Shown here: piece by piece, positions 23,533 through 37,266 of the stretch
How the letters are laid out: every line of letters starts with the position of its first letter
Position numbering within the stretch: the stretch's first letter is position 1
The notes under the pieces: generated by a model
Told to the model about the DNA's origin: nothing
Databases searched by the model: none
Seen by the model: only the letters and a program-made list of their open reading frames with translations
Made by a program: the position numbers and the translations under genes
Source of the DNA: Molossus alvarezi
Lineage: Eukaryota; Chordata; Mammalia; Chiroptera; Molossidae
Length of the DNA stretch: 64,000 bases
Direction of reading: 5' to 3'
NCBI GenBank assembly: GCA_037176705.1
Contig: JBAWUJ010000105.1
Location: 152,964-216,963, forward strand

Positions 23533-25494
23533 ATGGACATTTCTTAAACACTTAACCAAAACAACATATGCTTTGAGGATCCTCACGCTCTAGGCTTCAT
23601 GGAAGTGACTTTGGTGCCACTGAAGTGAAGAGTTCTAACACAGTTCATTTGGAATAGGGTTGCTTTGTATACACTCTCCTACAATCAAACTAGAGTGAAA
23701 AGTATATCTAAGGACCTATCAAGAGTCAGGTTGCCACATTTCCTTAAATCAATACTTTCCACAACTGTACTAAGAACACGTAATCTGAAAAACAGTACAA
23801 CAGTGGTGGTTCCATTTCGTGTGAAGCGGGTATAGCCCTGGAATCTTTTTCTCAATATTTGGATATTATTTGAAGAAGGTTGTCTATTGGAACACAGTTC
23901 TTTGAACAGGGAGCCACTGAACAGTCCATTGGACACTGCAACCGTACAAAGGTTTCCATTCTGCTCTTGAACTGAATGTTATTCTATTATTCTGCACAGA
24001 AAGAACACCAGTCATGAACACTTTTGACTATGCCTGTGTATTCCCATAGGTTCTTCGGGGAAATAGTCTTGAAACAAGTGAATCCATGACCATTGTTCCA
24101 AGACTGACACTCCCTCTTTTAAATTGATCCCTTTTTTGTTCTAATGGCTGGAATAAGGGGATTGAGTACTTGTCAGTTATCAAGAAATAGGCTGAATTTG
24201 TCACAGGGAATTAGAAAGATAGGTTCGGGAGATTCCAGTCATGAACAAGGTACAATTCCAGCACTTCACAATGATGGAATGCGTTTACTTTGAATTCTCA
24301 GGAGAAAACAGGTATCTACTCCTTATGTTTTTTGAGGAAATCGGTACAAACAGTGAAATGTATGATGGTTCCTAGAATGACACTGATTCATTCGGTCACA
24401 ACTTTAAAGAATGTGTGTAGAACTGAATAGGGTATAGATTTCCATGACCTGAACATTGCCCTAACCAATGTGTTTGATTTCTGCAGCCCAGCCTTTGTTG
24501 GATATCAAGATGACTCATAGACACTTCCAGGCAAACAACACGTATGCAGGGCTAAAAGGTAGTATGTGGAAAGGCTGCCTCATCAACTAGTACAGGTTGA
24601 CTTTCCTGGCCACATAGGAAAGAAGGTAGACACCTGCATTTACTTACAACACTGTTTGACACTCCAATGTAAAGTATGCCCTGCACACCGGGCATAGTTA
24701 GTGTGTAAGTAATTGAAATGGATACCCAGGTCCACTGCACAAGTGCATTTTCTCTAGAACACTCCTCTTGTTCTCATTCACAGAGATGTTCAATGTGAAA
24801 AACCCTTGGTATTGTCAGTGTCTTCCAATTCATGGATTTACTCCTTGCATGGAGACAACCAATGTTTCAACTACATCACTTTAGATGTGTTCAGTTTCAC
24901 TGCTTCAAGAATGCACATATGTGACACCAGTAGTTATCAATCATTCCATTGATTCAGTCTTGGCCATACGCTGGTTCACTGTTCTGCGTAAGAACCATGT
25001 GAAACCAACTGCTACAGCAGAAACCAAACTTTTTCCAAGTATCGCCTTCAAAAATGGGCTTCAAGACGATCCAATCTTTGAAACCATGAACAACACAGAA
25101 CACAAAAAGGGATAACTTTTGATGCTACACAAAAGTGTGCTCTGTCCTAGTTGTTCTTTCCATGATATGACTGGATCTCCCTATAAAACGAGGAGAATGT
25201 ACGTTAAAGTGTTCATGTTCCTCAAGATCTGTGCATTCACTAAACCCAAATGGAAATATTCATTCATTCCAACAGTTGTTTGACTAGAACATGTTTGTTC
25301 ACACTTTCCCTGCAAAGGTACTTAACTTCCCAGGGAAAAACATGCCACTGAGTGAATGTGGCCCCTGGCTCTCACAGAGTTTTGCCCATAGTTCAGTATA
25401 TCCAAGACTGCACCAGCAAGTCTTGAGTCTCTTTGTCTGGAACAAGGGAAAGAAACTTACACTGCGAAGTTTCAGTGTGATTCCACCTTTACAA
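23533..25494. repeat. Satellite unit 13, right family, 1,962 bp
   Basis: Begins with the TAGGGTTGC allele found also in units 14, 17 and 21, keeps CTGGCC and CACTAAACCC but not ATTGCCGT, and introduces CAATCATTCC. It is a mosaic of its neighbours. CENP-B box 23,815-23,831. Confidence 0.97.
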
Positions 25495-27456
25495 ATGGAC
25501 ATTTCTTAAACACTTAACCAAAACAACATATGCTTTGAGGATCCTCACGCTCTAGGCTTCATGGAAGTGACTTTGGTGCCACTGAAGTGAAGAGTTCTAA
25601 CACAGTTCATTTGGAATAGGGTTGCTTTGTATACACTCTCCTACAATCAAACTAGAGTGAAAAGTATATCTAAGGACCTATCAAGAGTCAGGTTGCCACA
25701 TTTCCTTAAATCAATACTTTCCACAACTGTACTAAGAACACGTAATCTGAAAAACAGTACAACAGTGGTGGTTCCATTTCGTGTGAAGCGGGTATAGCCC
25801 TGGAATCTTTTTCTCAATATTTGGATATTATTTGAAGAAGGTTGTCTATTGGAACACAGTTCTTTGAACAGGGAGCCACTGAACAGTCCATTGGACACTG
25901 CAACCGTACAAAGGTTTCCATTCTGCTCTTGAACTGAATGTTATTCTATTATTCTGCACAGAAAGAACACCAGTCATGAACACTTTTGACTATGCCTGTG
26001 TATTCCCATAGGTTCTTCGGGGAAATAGTCTTGAAACAAGTGAATCCATGACCATTGTTCCAAGACTGACACTCCCTCTTTTAAATTGATCCCTTTTTTG
26101 TTCTAATGGCTGGAATAAGGGGATTGAGTACTTGTCAGTTATCAAGAAATAGGCTGAATTTGTCACAGGGAATTAGAAAGATAGGTTCGGGAGATTCCAG
26201 TCATGAACAAGGTACAATTCCAGCACTTCACAATGATGGAATGCGTTTACTTTGAATTCTCAGGAGAAAACAGGTATCTACTCCTTATGTTTTTTGAGGA
26301 AATCGGTACAAACAGTGAAATGTATGATGGTTCCTAGAATGACACTGATTCATTCGGTCACAACTTTAAAGAATGTGTGTAGAACTGAATAGGGTATAGA
26401 TTTCCATGACCTGAACATTGCCCTAACCAATGTGTTTGATTTCTGCAGCCCAGCCTTTGTTGGATATCAAGATGACTCATAGACACTTCCAGGCAAACAA
26501 CACGTATGCAGGGCTAAAAGGTAGTATGTGGAAAGGCTGCCTCATCAACTAGTACAGGTTGACTTTCCTGGTCACATAGGAAAGAAGGTAGACACCTGCA
26601 TTTACTTACAACACTGTTTGACACTCCAATGTAAAGTATGCCCTGCACACCGGGCATAGTTAGTGTGTAAGTAATTGAAATGGATACCCAGGTCCACTGC
26701 ACAAGTGCATTTTCTCTAGAACACTCCTCTTGTTCTCATTCACAGAGATGTTCAATGTGAAAAACCCTTGGTATTGTCAGTGTCTTCCAATTCATGGATT
26801 TACTCCTTGCATGGAGACAACCAATGTTTCAACTACATCACTTTAGATGTGTTCAGTTTCACTGCTTCAAGAATGCACATATGTGACACCAGTAGTTATC
26901 AATCATTCCATTGATTCAGTCTTGGCCATACGCTGGTTCACTGTTCTGCGTAAGAACCATGTGAAACCAACTGCTACAGCAGAAACCAAACTTTTTCCAA
27001 GTATCGCCTTCAAAAATGGGCTTCAAGACGATCCAATCTTTGAAACCATGAACAACACAGAACACAAAAAGGGATAACTTTTGATGCTACACAAAAGTGT
27101 GCTCTGTCCTAGTTGTTCTTTCCATGATATGACTGGATCTCCCTATAAAACGAGGAGAATGTACGTTAAAGTGTTCATGTTCCTCAAGATCTGTGCATTC
27201 ACTTAACCCAAATGGAAATATTCATTCATTCCAACAGTTGTTTGACTAGAACATGTTTGTTCACACTTTCCCTGCAAAGGTACTTAACTTCCCAGGGAAA
27301 AACATGCCACTGAGTGAATGTGGCCCCTGGCTCTCACAGAGTTTTGCCCATAGTTCAGTATATCCAAGACTGCACCAGCAAGTCTTGAGTCTCTTTGTCT
27401 GGAACAAGGGAAAGAAACTTACACTGCGAAGTTTCAGTGTGATTCCACCTTTACAA
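25495..27456. repeat. Satellite unit 14, right family, 1,962 bp
   Basis: TAGGGTTGC at the left as in unit 13 and CAATCATTCC at the right, but CTGGTC and CACTTAACCC. CENP-B box 25,777-25,793. Confidence 0.97.
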
Positions 27457-29418
27457 ATGGACATTTCTTAAACACTTAACCAAAACAACATATGCTTTGA
27501 GGATCCTCACGCTCTAGGCTTCATGGAAGTGACTTTGGTGCCACTGAAGTGAAGAGTTCTAACACAGTTCATTTGGAATAGGTTTGCCTTGTATACACTC
27601 TCCTACAATCAAACTAGAGTGAAAAGTATATCTAAGGACCTATCAAGAGTCAGGTTGCCACATTTCCTTAAATCAATACTTTCCACAACTGTACTAAGAA
27701 CAAGTAATCTGAAAAACAGTACAACAGTGGTGGTTCCATTTCGTGTGAAGCGGGTATAGCCCTGGAATCTTTTTCTCAATATTTGGATATTATTTGAAGA
27801 AGGTTGTCTATTGGAACACAGTTCTTTGAACAGGGAGCCACTGAACAGTCCATTGGACACTGCAACCGTACAAAGGTTTCCATTCTGCTCTTGAACTGAA
27901 TGTTATTCTATTATTCTGCACAGAAAGAACACCAGTCATGAACACTTTTGACTATGCCTGTGTATTCCCATAGGTTCTTCGGGGAAATAGTCTTGAAACA
28001 AGTGAATCCATGACCATTGTTCCAAGACTGACACTCCCTCTTTTAAATTGATCCCTTTTTTGTTCTAATGGCTGGAATAAGGGGATTGAGTACTTGTCAG
28101 TTATCAAGAAATAGGCTGAATTTGTCACAGGGAATTAGAAAGATAGGTTCGGGAGATTCCAGTCATGAACAATGTACAATTCCAGCACTTCACAATGATG
28201 GAATGCGTTTACTTTGAATTCTCAGGAGAAAACAGGTATCTACTCCTTATGTTTTTTGAGGAAATCGGTACAAACAGTGAAATGTATGATGGTTCCTAGA
28301 ATGACACTGATTCATTCGGTCACAACTTTAAAGAATGTGTGTAGAACTGAATAGGGTATAGATTTCCATGACCTGAACATTGCCCTAACCAATGTGTTTG
28401 ATTTCTGCAGCCCAGCCTTTGTTGGATATCAAGATGACTCATAGACACTTCCAGGCAAACAACACGTATGCAGGGCTAAAAGGTAGTATGTGGAAAGGCT
28501 GCCTCATCAACTAGTACAGGTTGACTTTCCTGGTCACATAGGAAAGAAGGTAGACACCTGCATTTACTTACAACACTGTTTGACACTCCAATGTAAAGTA
28601 TGCCCTGCACACCGGGCATAGTTAGTGTGTAAGTAATTGAAATGGATACCCAGGTCCACTGCACAAGTGCATTTTCTCTAGAACACTCCTCTTGTTCTCA
28701 TTCACAGAGATGTTCAATGTGAAAAACCCTTGGTATTGTCAGTGTCTTCCAATTCATGGATTTACTCCTTGCATGGAGACAACCAATGTTTCAACTACAT
28801 CACTTTAGATGTGTTCAGTTTCACTGCTTCAAGAATGCACATATGTGACACCAGTAGTTATCAATCATTCCATTGATTCAGTCTTGGCCATACGCTGGTT
28901 CACTGTTCTGCGTAAGAACCATGTGAAACCAACTGCTACAGCAGAAACCAAACTTTTTCCAAGTATCGCCTTCAAAAATGGGCTTCAAGACGATCCAATC
29001 TTTGAAACCATGAACAACACAGAACACAAAAAGGGATAACTTTTGATGCTACACAAAAGTGTGCTCTGTCCTAGTTGTTCTTTCCATGATATGACTGGAT
29101 CTCCCTATAAAACGAGGAGAATGTACGTTAAAGTGTTCATGTTCCTCAAGATCTGTGCATTCACTTAACCCAAATGGAAATATTCATTCATTCCAACAGT
29201 TGTTTGACTAGAACATGTTTGTTCACACTTTCCCTGCAAAGGTACTTAACTTCCCAGGGAAAAACATGCCACTGAGTGAATGTGGCCCCTGGCTCTCACA
29301 GAGTTTTGCCCATAGTTCAGTATATCCAAGACTGCACCAGCAAGTCTTGAGTCTCTTTGTCTGGAACAAGGGAAAGAAACTTACACTGCGAAGTTTCAGT
29401 GTGATTCCACCTTTACAA
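27457..29418. repeat. Satellite unit 15, right family, 1,962 bp
   Basis: Private C at 27,588; AACAAGTAAT allele; ACAATGTAC near 28,171 where most right-family units have ACAAGGTAC; CAATCATTCC at the right. CENP-B box 27,739-27,755. Confidence 0.97.
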
Positions 29419-31380
29419 ATGGACATTTCTTAAACACTTAACCAAAACAACATATGCTTTGAGGATCCTCACGCTCTAGGCTTCATGGAAGTGACTTTGG
29501 TGCCACTGAAGTGAAGAGTTCTAACACAGTTCATTTGGAATAGGTTTGCTTTGTATACACTCTCCTACAATCAAACTAGAGTGAAAAGTATATCTAAGGA
29601 CCTATCAAGAGTCAGGTTGCCACATTTCCTTAAATCAATACTTTCCACAACTGTACTAAGAACAAGTAATCTGAAAAACAGTACAACAGTGGTGGTTCCA
29701 TTTCGTGTGAAGCGGGTATAGCCCTGGAATCTTTTTCTCAATATTTGGATATTATTTGAAGAAGGTTGTCTATTGGAACACAGTTCTTTGAACAGGGAGC
29801 CACTGAACAGTCCATTGGACACTGCAACCGTACAAAGGTTTCCATTCTGCTCTTGAACTGAATGTTATTCTATTATTCTGCACAGAAAGAACACCAGTCA
29901 TGAACACTTTTGACTATGCCTGTGTATTCCCATAGGTTCTTCGGGGAAATAGTCTTGAAACAAGTGAATCCATGACCATTGTTCCAAGACTGACACTCCC
30001 TCTTTTAAATTGATCCCTTTTTTGTTCTAATGGCTGGAATAAGGGGATTGAGTACTTGTCAGTTATCAAGAAATAGGCTGAATTTGTCACAGGGAATTAG
30101 AAAGATAGGTTCGGGAGATTCCAGTCATGAACAAGGTACAATTCCAGCACTTCACAATGATGGAATGCGTTTACTTTGAATTCTCAGGAGAAAACAGGTA
30201 TCTACTCCTTATGTTTTTTGAGGAAATCGGTACAAACAGTGAAATGTATGATGGTTCCTAGAATGACACTGATTCATTCGGTCACAACTTTAAAGAATGT
30301 GTGTAGAACTGAATAGGGTATAGATTTCCATGACCTGAACATTGCCGTAACCAATGTGTTTGATTTCTGCAGCCCAGCCTTTGTTGGATATCAAGATGAC
30401 TCATAGACACTTCCAGGCAAATAACACGTATGCAGGGCTAAAAGGTAGTATGTGGAAAGGCTGCCTCATCAACTAGTACAGGTTGACTTTCCTGGCCACA
30501 TAGGAAAGAAGGTAGACACCTGCATTTACTTACAACACTGTTTGACACTCCAATGTAAAGTATGCCCTGCACACCGGGCATAGTTAGTGTGTAAGTAATT
30601 GAAATGGATACCCAGGTCCACTGCACAAGTGCATTTTCTCTAGAACACTCCTCTTGTTCTCATTCACAGAGATGTTCAATGTGAAAAACCCTTGGTATTG
30701 TCAGTGTCTTCCAATTCATGGATTTACTCCTTGCATGGAGACAACCAATGTTTCAACTACATCACTTTAGATGTGTTCAGTTTCACTGCTTCAAGAATGC
30801 ACATATGTGACACCAGTAGTTATCAATCTTTCCATTGATTCAGTCTTGGCCATACGCTGGTTCACTGTTCTGCGTAAGAACCATGTGAAACCAACTGCTA
30901 CAGCAGAAACCAAACTTTTTCCAAGTATCGCCTTCAAAAATGGGCTTCAAGACGATCCAATCTTTGAAACCATGAACAACACAGAACACAAAAAGGGATA
31001 ACTTTTGATGCTACACAAAAGTGTGCTCTGTCCTAGTTGTTCTTTCCATGATATGACTGGATCTCCCTATAAAACGAGGAGAATGTACGTTAAAGTGTTC
31101 ATGTTCCTCAAGATCTGTGCATTCACTAAACCCAAATGGAAATATTCATTCATTCCAACAGTTGTTTGACTAGAACATGTTTGTTCACACTTTCCCTGCA
31201 AAGGTACTTAACTTCCCAGGGAAAAACATGCCACTGAGTGAATGTGGCCCCTGGCTCTCACAGAGTTTTGCCCATAGTTCAGTATATCCAAGACTGCACC
31301 AGCAAGTCTTGAGTCTCTTTGTCTGGAACAAGGGAAAGAAACTTACACTGCGAAGTTTCAGTGTGATTCCACCTTTACAA
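29419..31380. repeat. Satellite unit 16, right family, 1,962 bp
   Basis: Repeats the allele set of unit 12 four units (7,848 bp) later: AACAAGTAAT, ATTGCCGT, AAATAACACG, CTGGCC and CACTAAACCC. CENP-B box 29,701-29,717. Confidence 0.97.
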
Positions 31381-33342
31381 ATGGACATTTCTTAAACACT
31401 TAACCAAAACAACATATGCTTTGAGGATCCTCACGCTCTAGGCTTCATGGAAGTGACTTTGGTGCCACTGAAGTGAAGAGTTCTAACACAGTTCATTTGG
31501 AATAGGGTTGCTTTGTATACACTCTCCTACAATCAAACTAGAGTGAAAAGTATATCTAAGGACCTATCAAGAGTCAGGTTGCCACATTTCCTTAAATCAA
31601 TACTTTCCACAACTGTACTAAGAACACGTAATCTGAAAAACAGTACAACAGTGGTGGTTCCATTTCGTGTGAAGCGGGTATAGCCCTGGAATCTTTTTCT
31701 CAATATTTGGATATTATTTGAAGAAGGTTGTCTATTGGAACACAGTTCTTTGAACAGGGAGCCACTGAACAGTCCATTGGACACTGCAACCGTACAAAGG
31801 TTTCCATTCTGCTCTTGAACTGAATGTTATTCTATTATTCTGCACAGAAAGAACACCAGTCATGAACACTTTTGACTATGCCTGTGTATTCCCATAGGTT
31901 CTTCGGGGAAATAGTCTTGAAACAAGTGAATCCATGACCATTGTTCCAAGACTGACACTCCCTCTTTTAAATTGATCCCTTTTTTGTTCTAATGGCTGGA
32001 ATAAGGGGATTGAGTACTTGTCAGTTATCAAGAAATAGGCTGAATTTGTCACAGGGAATTAGAAAGATAGGTTCGGGAGATTCCAGTCATGAACAAGGTA
32101 CAATTCCAGCACTTCACAATGATGGAATGCGTTTACTTTGAATTCTCAGGAGAAAACAGGTATCTACTCCTTATGTTTTTTGAGGAAATCGGTACAAACA
32201 GTGAAATGTATGATGGTTCCTAGAATGACACTGATTCATTCGGTCACAACTTTAAAGAATGTGTGTAGAACTGAATAGGGTATAGATTTCCATGACCTGA
32301 ACATTGCCCTAACCAATGTGTTTGATTTCTGCAGCCCAGCCTTTGTTGGATATCAAGATGACTCATAGACACTTCCAGGCAAACAACACGTATGCAGGGC
32401 TAAAAGGTAGTATGTGGAAAGGCTGCCTCATCAACTAGTACAGGTTGACTTTCCTGGTCACATAGGAAAGAAGGTAGACACCTGCATTTACTTACAACAC
32501 TGTTTGACACTCCAATGTAAAGTATGCCCTGCACACCGGGCATAGTTAGTGTGTAAGTAATTGAAATGGATACCCAGGTCCACTGCACAAGTGCATTTTC
32601 TCTAGAACACTCCTCTTGTTCTCATTCACAGAGATGTTCAATGTGAAAAACCCTTGGTATTGTCAGTGTCTTCCAATTCATGGATTTACTCCTTGCATGG
32701 AGACAACCAATGTTTCAACTACATCACTTTAGATGTGTTCAGTTTCACTGCTTCAAGAATGCACATATGTGACACCAGTAGTTATCAATCATTCCATTGA
32801 TTCAGTCTTGGCCATACGCTGGTTCACTGTTCTGCGTAAGAATCATGTGAAACCAACTGCTACAGCAGAAACCAAACTTTTTCCAAGTATCGCCTTCAAA
32901 AATGGGCTTCAAGACGATCCAATCTTTGAACCCATGAACAACACAGAACACAAAAAGGGATAACTTTTGATGCTACACATAAGTGTGCTCTGTCCTAGTT
33001 GTTCTTTCCATGATATGACTGGATCTCCCTATGAAACGAGGAGAATGTACGTTAAGGTTTTCATGTTCCTCAAGATCTGTGCATTCACTTAACCCAAATG
33101 GAAATATTCATTCGTTCCAACAGTTGTTTGACTAGAACATGTTTGTTCACACTTTCCCTGCAAAGGTACTTAACTTCCCAGGGAAAAACATGCCACTGAG
33201 TGAATGTGGCCCCTGGCTCTCACAGAGTTTTGCCCATAGTTCAGTATATCCAAGACTGCACCAGCAAGTCTTGAGTCTCTTTGTCTGGAACAAGGGAAAG
33301 AAACTTACACTGCGAAGTTTCAGTGTGATTCCACCTTTACAA
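31381..33342. repeat. Satellite unit 17, right family, 1,962 bp
   Basis: TAGGGTTGC at the left; CAATCATTCC, TTGAACCCATG, TATGAAACG, TTAAGGTTTTC and ATTCGTTCC at the right. The whole combination recurs only in unit 21. CENP-B box 31,663-31,679. Confidence 0.97.
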
Positions 33343-35304
33343 ATGGACATTTCTTAAACACTTAACCAAAACAACATATGCTTTGAGGATCCTCACGCTC
33401 TAGGCTTCATGGAAGTGACTTTGGTGCCACTGAAGTGAAGAGTTCTAACACAGTTCATTTGGAATAGGTTTGCTTTGTATACACGCTCCTACAATCAAAC
33501 TAGAGTGAAAAGTATATCTAAGGACCTATCAAGAGTCAGGTTGCCACATTTCCTTAAATCAATACTTTCCACAACTGTACTAAGAACACGTAATCTGAAA
33601 AACAGTACAACAGTGGTGGTTCCATTTCGTGTGAAGCGGGTATAGCCCTGGAATCTTTTTCTCAATATTTGGATATTATTTGAAGAAGGTTGTCTATTGG
33701 AACACAGTTCTTTGAACAGGGAGCCACTGAACAGTCCATTGGACACTGCAACCGTACAAAGGTTTCCATTCTGCTCTTGAACTGAATGTTATTCTATTAT
33801 TCTGCACAGAAAGAACACCAGTCATGAACACTTTTGACTATGCCTGTGTATTCCCATAGGTTCTTCGGGGAAATAGTCTTGAAACAAGTGAATCCATGAC
33901 CATTGTTCCAAGACTGACACTCCCTCTTTTAAATTGATCCCTTTTTTGTTCTAATGGCTGGAATAAGGGGATTGAGTACTTGTCAGTTATCAAGAAATAG
34001 GCTGAATTTGTCACAGGGAATTAGAAAGATAGGTTCGGGAGATTCCAGTCATGAACAAGGTACAATTCCAGCACTTCACAATGATGGAATGCGTTTACTT
34101 TGAATTCTCAGGAGAAAACAGGTATCTACTCCTTATGTTTTTTGAGGAAATCGGTACAAACAGTGAAATGTATGATGGTTCCTAGAATGACACTGATTCA
34201 TTCGGTCACAACTTTAAAGAATGTGTGTAGAACTGAATAGGGTATAGATTTCCATGACCTGAACATTGCCCTAACCAATGTGTTTGATTTCTGCAGCCCA
34301 GCCTTTGTTGGATATCAAGATGACTCATAGACACTTCCAGGCAAACAACACGTATGCAGGGCTAAAAGGTAGTATGTGGAAAGGCTGCCTCATCAACTAG
34401 TACAGGTTGACTTTCCTGGTCACATAGGAAAGAAGGTAGACACCTGCATTTACTTACAACACTGTTTGACACTCCAATGTAAAGTATGCCCTGCACACCG
34501 GGCATAGTTAGTGTGTAAGTAATTGAAATGGATACCCAGGTCCACTGCACAAGTGCATTTTCTCTAGAACACTCCTCTTGTTCTCATTCACAGAGATGTT
34601 CAATGTGAAAAACCCTTGGTATTGTCAGTGTCTTCCAATTCATGGATTTACTCCTTGCATGGAGACAACCAATGTTTCAACTACATCACTTTAGATGTGT
34701 TCAGTTTCACTGCTTCAAGAATGCACATATGTGACACCAGTAGTTATCAATCTTTCCATTGATTCAGTCTTGGCCATACGCTGGTTCACTGTTCTGCGTA
34801 AGAATCATGTGAAACCAACTGCTACAGCAGAAACCAAACTTTTTCCAAGTATCGCCTTCAAAAATGGGCTTCAAGACGATCCAATCTTTGAAACCATGAA
34901 CAACACAGAACACAAAAAGGGATAACTTTTGATGCTACACATAAGTGTGCTGTGTCCTAGTTGTTCTTTCCATGATATGACTGGATCTCCCTATGAAACG
35001 AGGAGAATGTACGTTAAGGTGTTCATGTTCCTCAAGATCTGTGCATTCACTTAACCCAAATGGAAATATTCATTCATTCCAACAGTTGTTTGACTAGAAC
35101 ATGTTTGTTCACACTTTCCCTGCAAAGGTACTTAACTTCCCAGGGAAAAACATGCCACTGAGTGAATGTGGCCCCTGGCTCTCACAGAGTTTTGCCCATA
35201 GTTCAGTATATCCAAGACTGCACCAGCAAGTCTTGAGTCTCTTTGTCTGGAACAAGGGAAAGAAACTTACACTGCGAAGTTTCAGTGTGATTCCACCTTT
35301 ACAA
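33343..35304. repeat. Satellite unit 18, right family, 1,962 bp
   Basis: ACACGCTCC near 33,481, CCCTGGAATC, GCTGTGTCC near 34,950 and TATGAAACG. This combination recurs in unit 23 and, apart from a small patch, unit 22. CENP-B box 33,625-33,641. Confidence 0.97.
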
Positions 35305-37266
35305 ATGGACATTTCTTAAACACTTAACCAAAACAACATATGCTTTGAGGATCCTCACGCTCTAGGCTTCATGGAAGTGACTTTGGTGCCACTGAAGTGA
35401 AGAGTTCTAACACAGTTCATTTGGAATAGGTTTGCTTTGTATACACGCTCCTACAATCAAACTAGAGTGAAAAGTATATCTAAGGACCTATCAAGAGTCA
35501 GGTTGCCACATTTCCTTAAATCAATACTTTCCACAACTGTACTAAGAACACGTAATCTGAAAAACAGTACAACAGTGGTGGTTCCATTTCGTGTGAAGCG
35601 GGTATAGCCCTAGAATCTTTTTCTCAATATTCGGATATTATTTGAAGAAGGTTGTCTATTGGAACACAGTTCTTTGAACAGGGAGCCACTGAACAGTCCA
35701 TTGGACACTGCAACCGTACAAAGGTTTCCATTCTGCTCTTGAACTGAATGTTATTCTATTATTCTGCACAGAAAGAACACCAGTCATGAACACTTTTGAC
35801 TATGCCTGTGTATTCCCATAGGTTCTTCGGGGAAATAGTCTTGAAACAAGTGAATCCATGACCATTGTTCCAAGACTGACACTCCCTCTTTTAAATTGAT
35901 CCCTTTTTTGTTCTAATGGCTGGAATAAGGGGATTGAGTACTTGTCAGTTATCAAGAAATAGGCTGAATTTGTCACAGGGAATTAGAAAGATAGGTTCGG
36001 GAGATTCCAGTCATGAACAAGGTACAATTCCAGCACTTCACAATGATGGAATGCGTTTACTTTGAATTCTCAGGAGAAAACAGGTATCTACTCCTTATGT
36101 TTTTTGAGGAAATCGGTACAAACAGTGAAATGTATGATGGTTCCTAGAATGACACTGATTCATTCGGTCACAACTTTAAAGAATGTGTGTAGAACTGAAT
36201 AGGGTATAGATTTCCATGACCTGAACATTGCCCTAACCAATGTGTTTGATTTCTGCAGCCCAGCCTTTGTTGGATATCAAGATGACTCATAGACACTTCC
36301 AGGCAAACAACACGTATGCAGGGCTAAAAGGTAGTATGTGGAAAGGCTGCCTCATCAACTAGTACAGGTTGACTTTCCTGGTCACATAGGAAAGAAGGTA
36401 GACACCTGCATTTACTTACAACACTGTTTGACACTCCAATGTAAAGTATGCCCTGCACACCGGGCATAGTTAGTGTGTAAGTAATTGAAATGGATACCCA
36501 GGTCCACTGCACAAGTGCATTTTCTCTAGAACACTCCTCTTGTTCTCATTCACAGAGATGTTCAATGTGAAAAACCCTTGGTATTGTCAGTGTCTTCCAA
36601 TTCATGGATTTACTCCTTGCATGGAGACAACCAATGTTTCAACTACATCACTTTAGATGTGTTCAGTTTCACTGCTTCAAGAATGCACATATGTGACACC
36701 AGTAGTTATCAATCTTTCCATTGATTCAGTCTTGGCCATACGCTGGTTCACTGTTCTGCGTAAGAATCATGTGAAACCAACTGCTACAGCAGAAACCAAA
36801 CTTTTTCCAAGTATCGCCTTCAAAAATGGGCTTCAAGACGATCCAATCTTTGAAACCATGAACAACACAGAACACAAAAAGGGATAACTTTTGATGCTAC
36901 ACATAAGTGTGCTCTGTCCTAGTTGTTCTTTCCATGATATGACTGGATCTCCCTATAAAACGAGGAGAATGTACGTTAAAGTGTTCATGTTCCTCAAGAT
37001 CTGTGCATTCACTTAACCCAAATGGAAATATTCATTCATTCCAACAGTTGTTTGACTAGAACATGTTTGTTCACACTTTCCCTGCAAAGGTACTTAACTT
37101 CCCAGGGAAAAACATGCCACTGAGTGAATGTGGCCCCTGGCTCTCACAGAGTTTTGCCCATAGTTCAGTATATCCAAGACTGCAGCAGCAAGTCTTGAGT
37201 CTCTTTTTCTGGAACAAGGGAAAGAAACTTACACTGCGAAGTTTCAGTGTGATTCCACCTTTACAA
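35305..37266. repeat. Satellite unit 19, right family, 1,962 bp
   Basis: ACACGCTCC with CCCTAGAATC and TATTCGG at the left; GCAGCAG and CTTTTTCTGG at the right. The combination recurs in unit 24. CENP-B box 35,587-35,603. Confidence 0.97.
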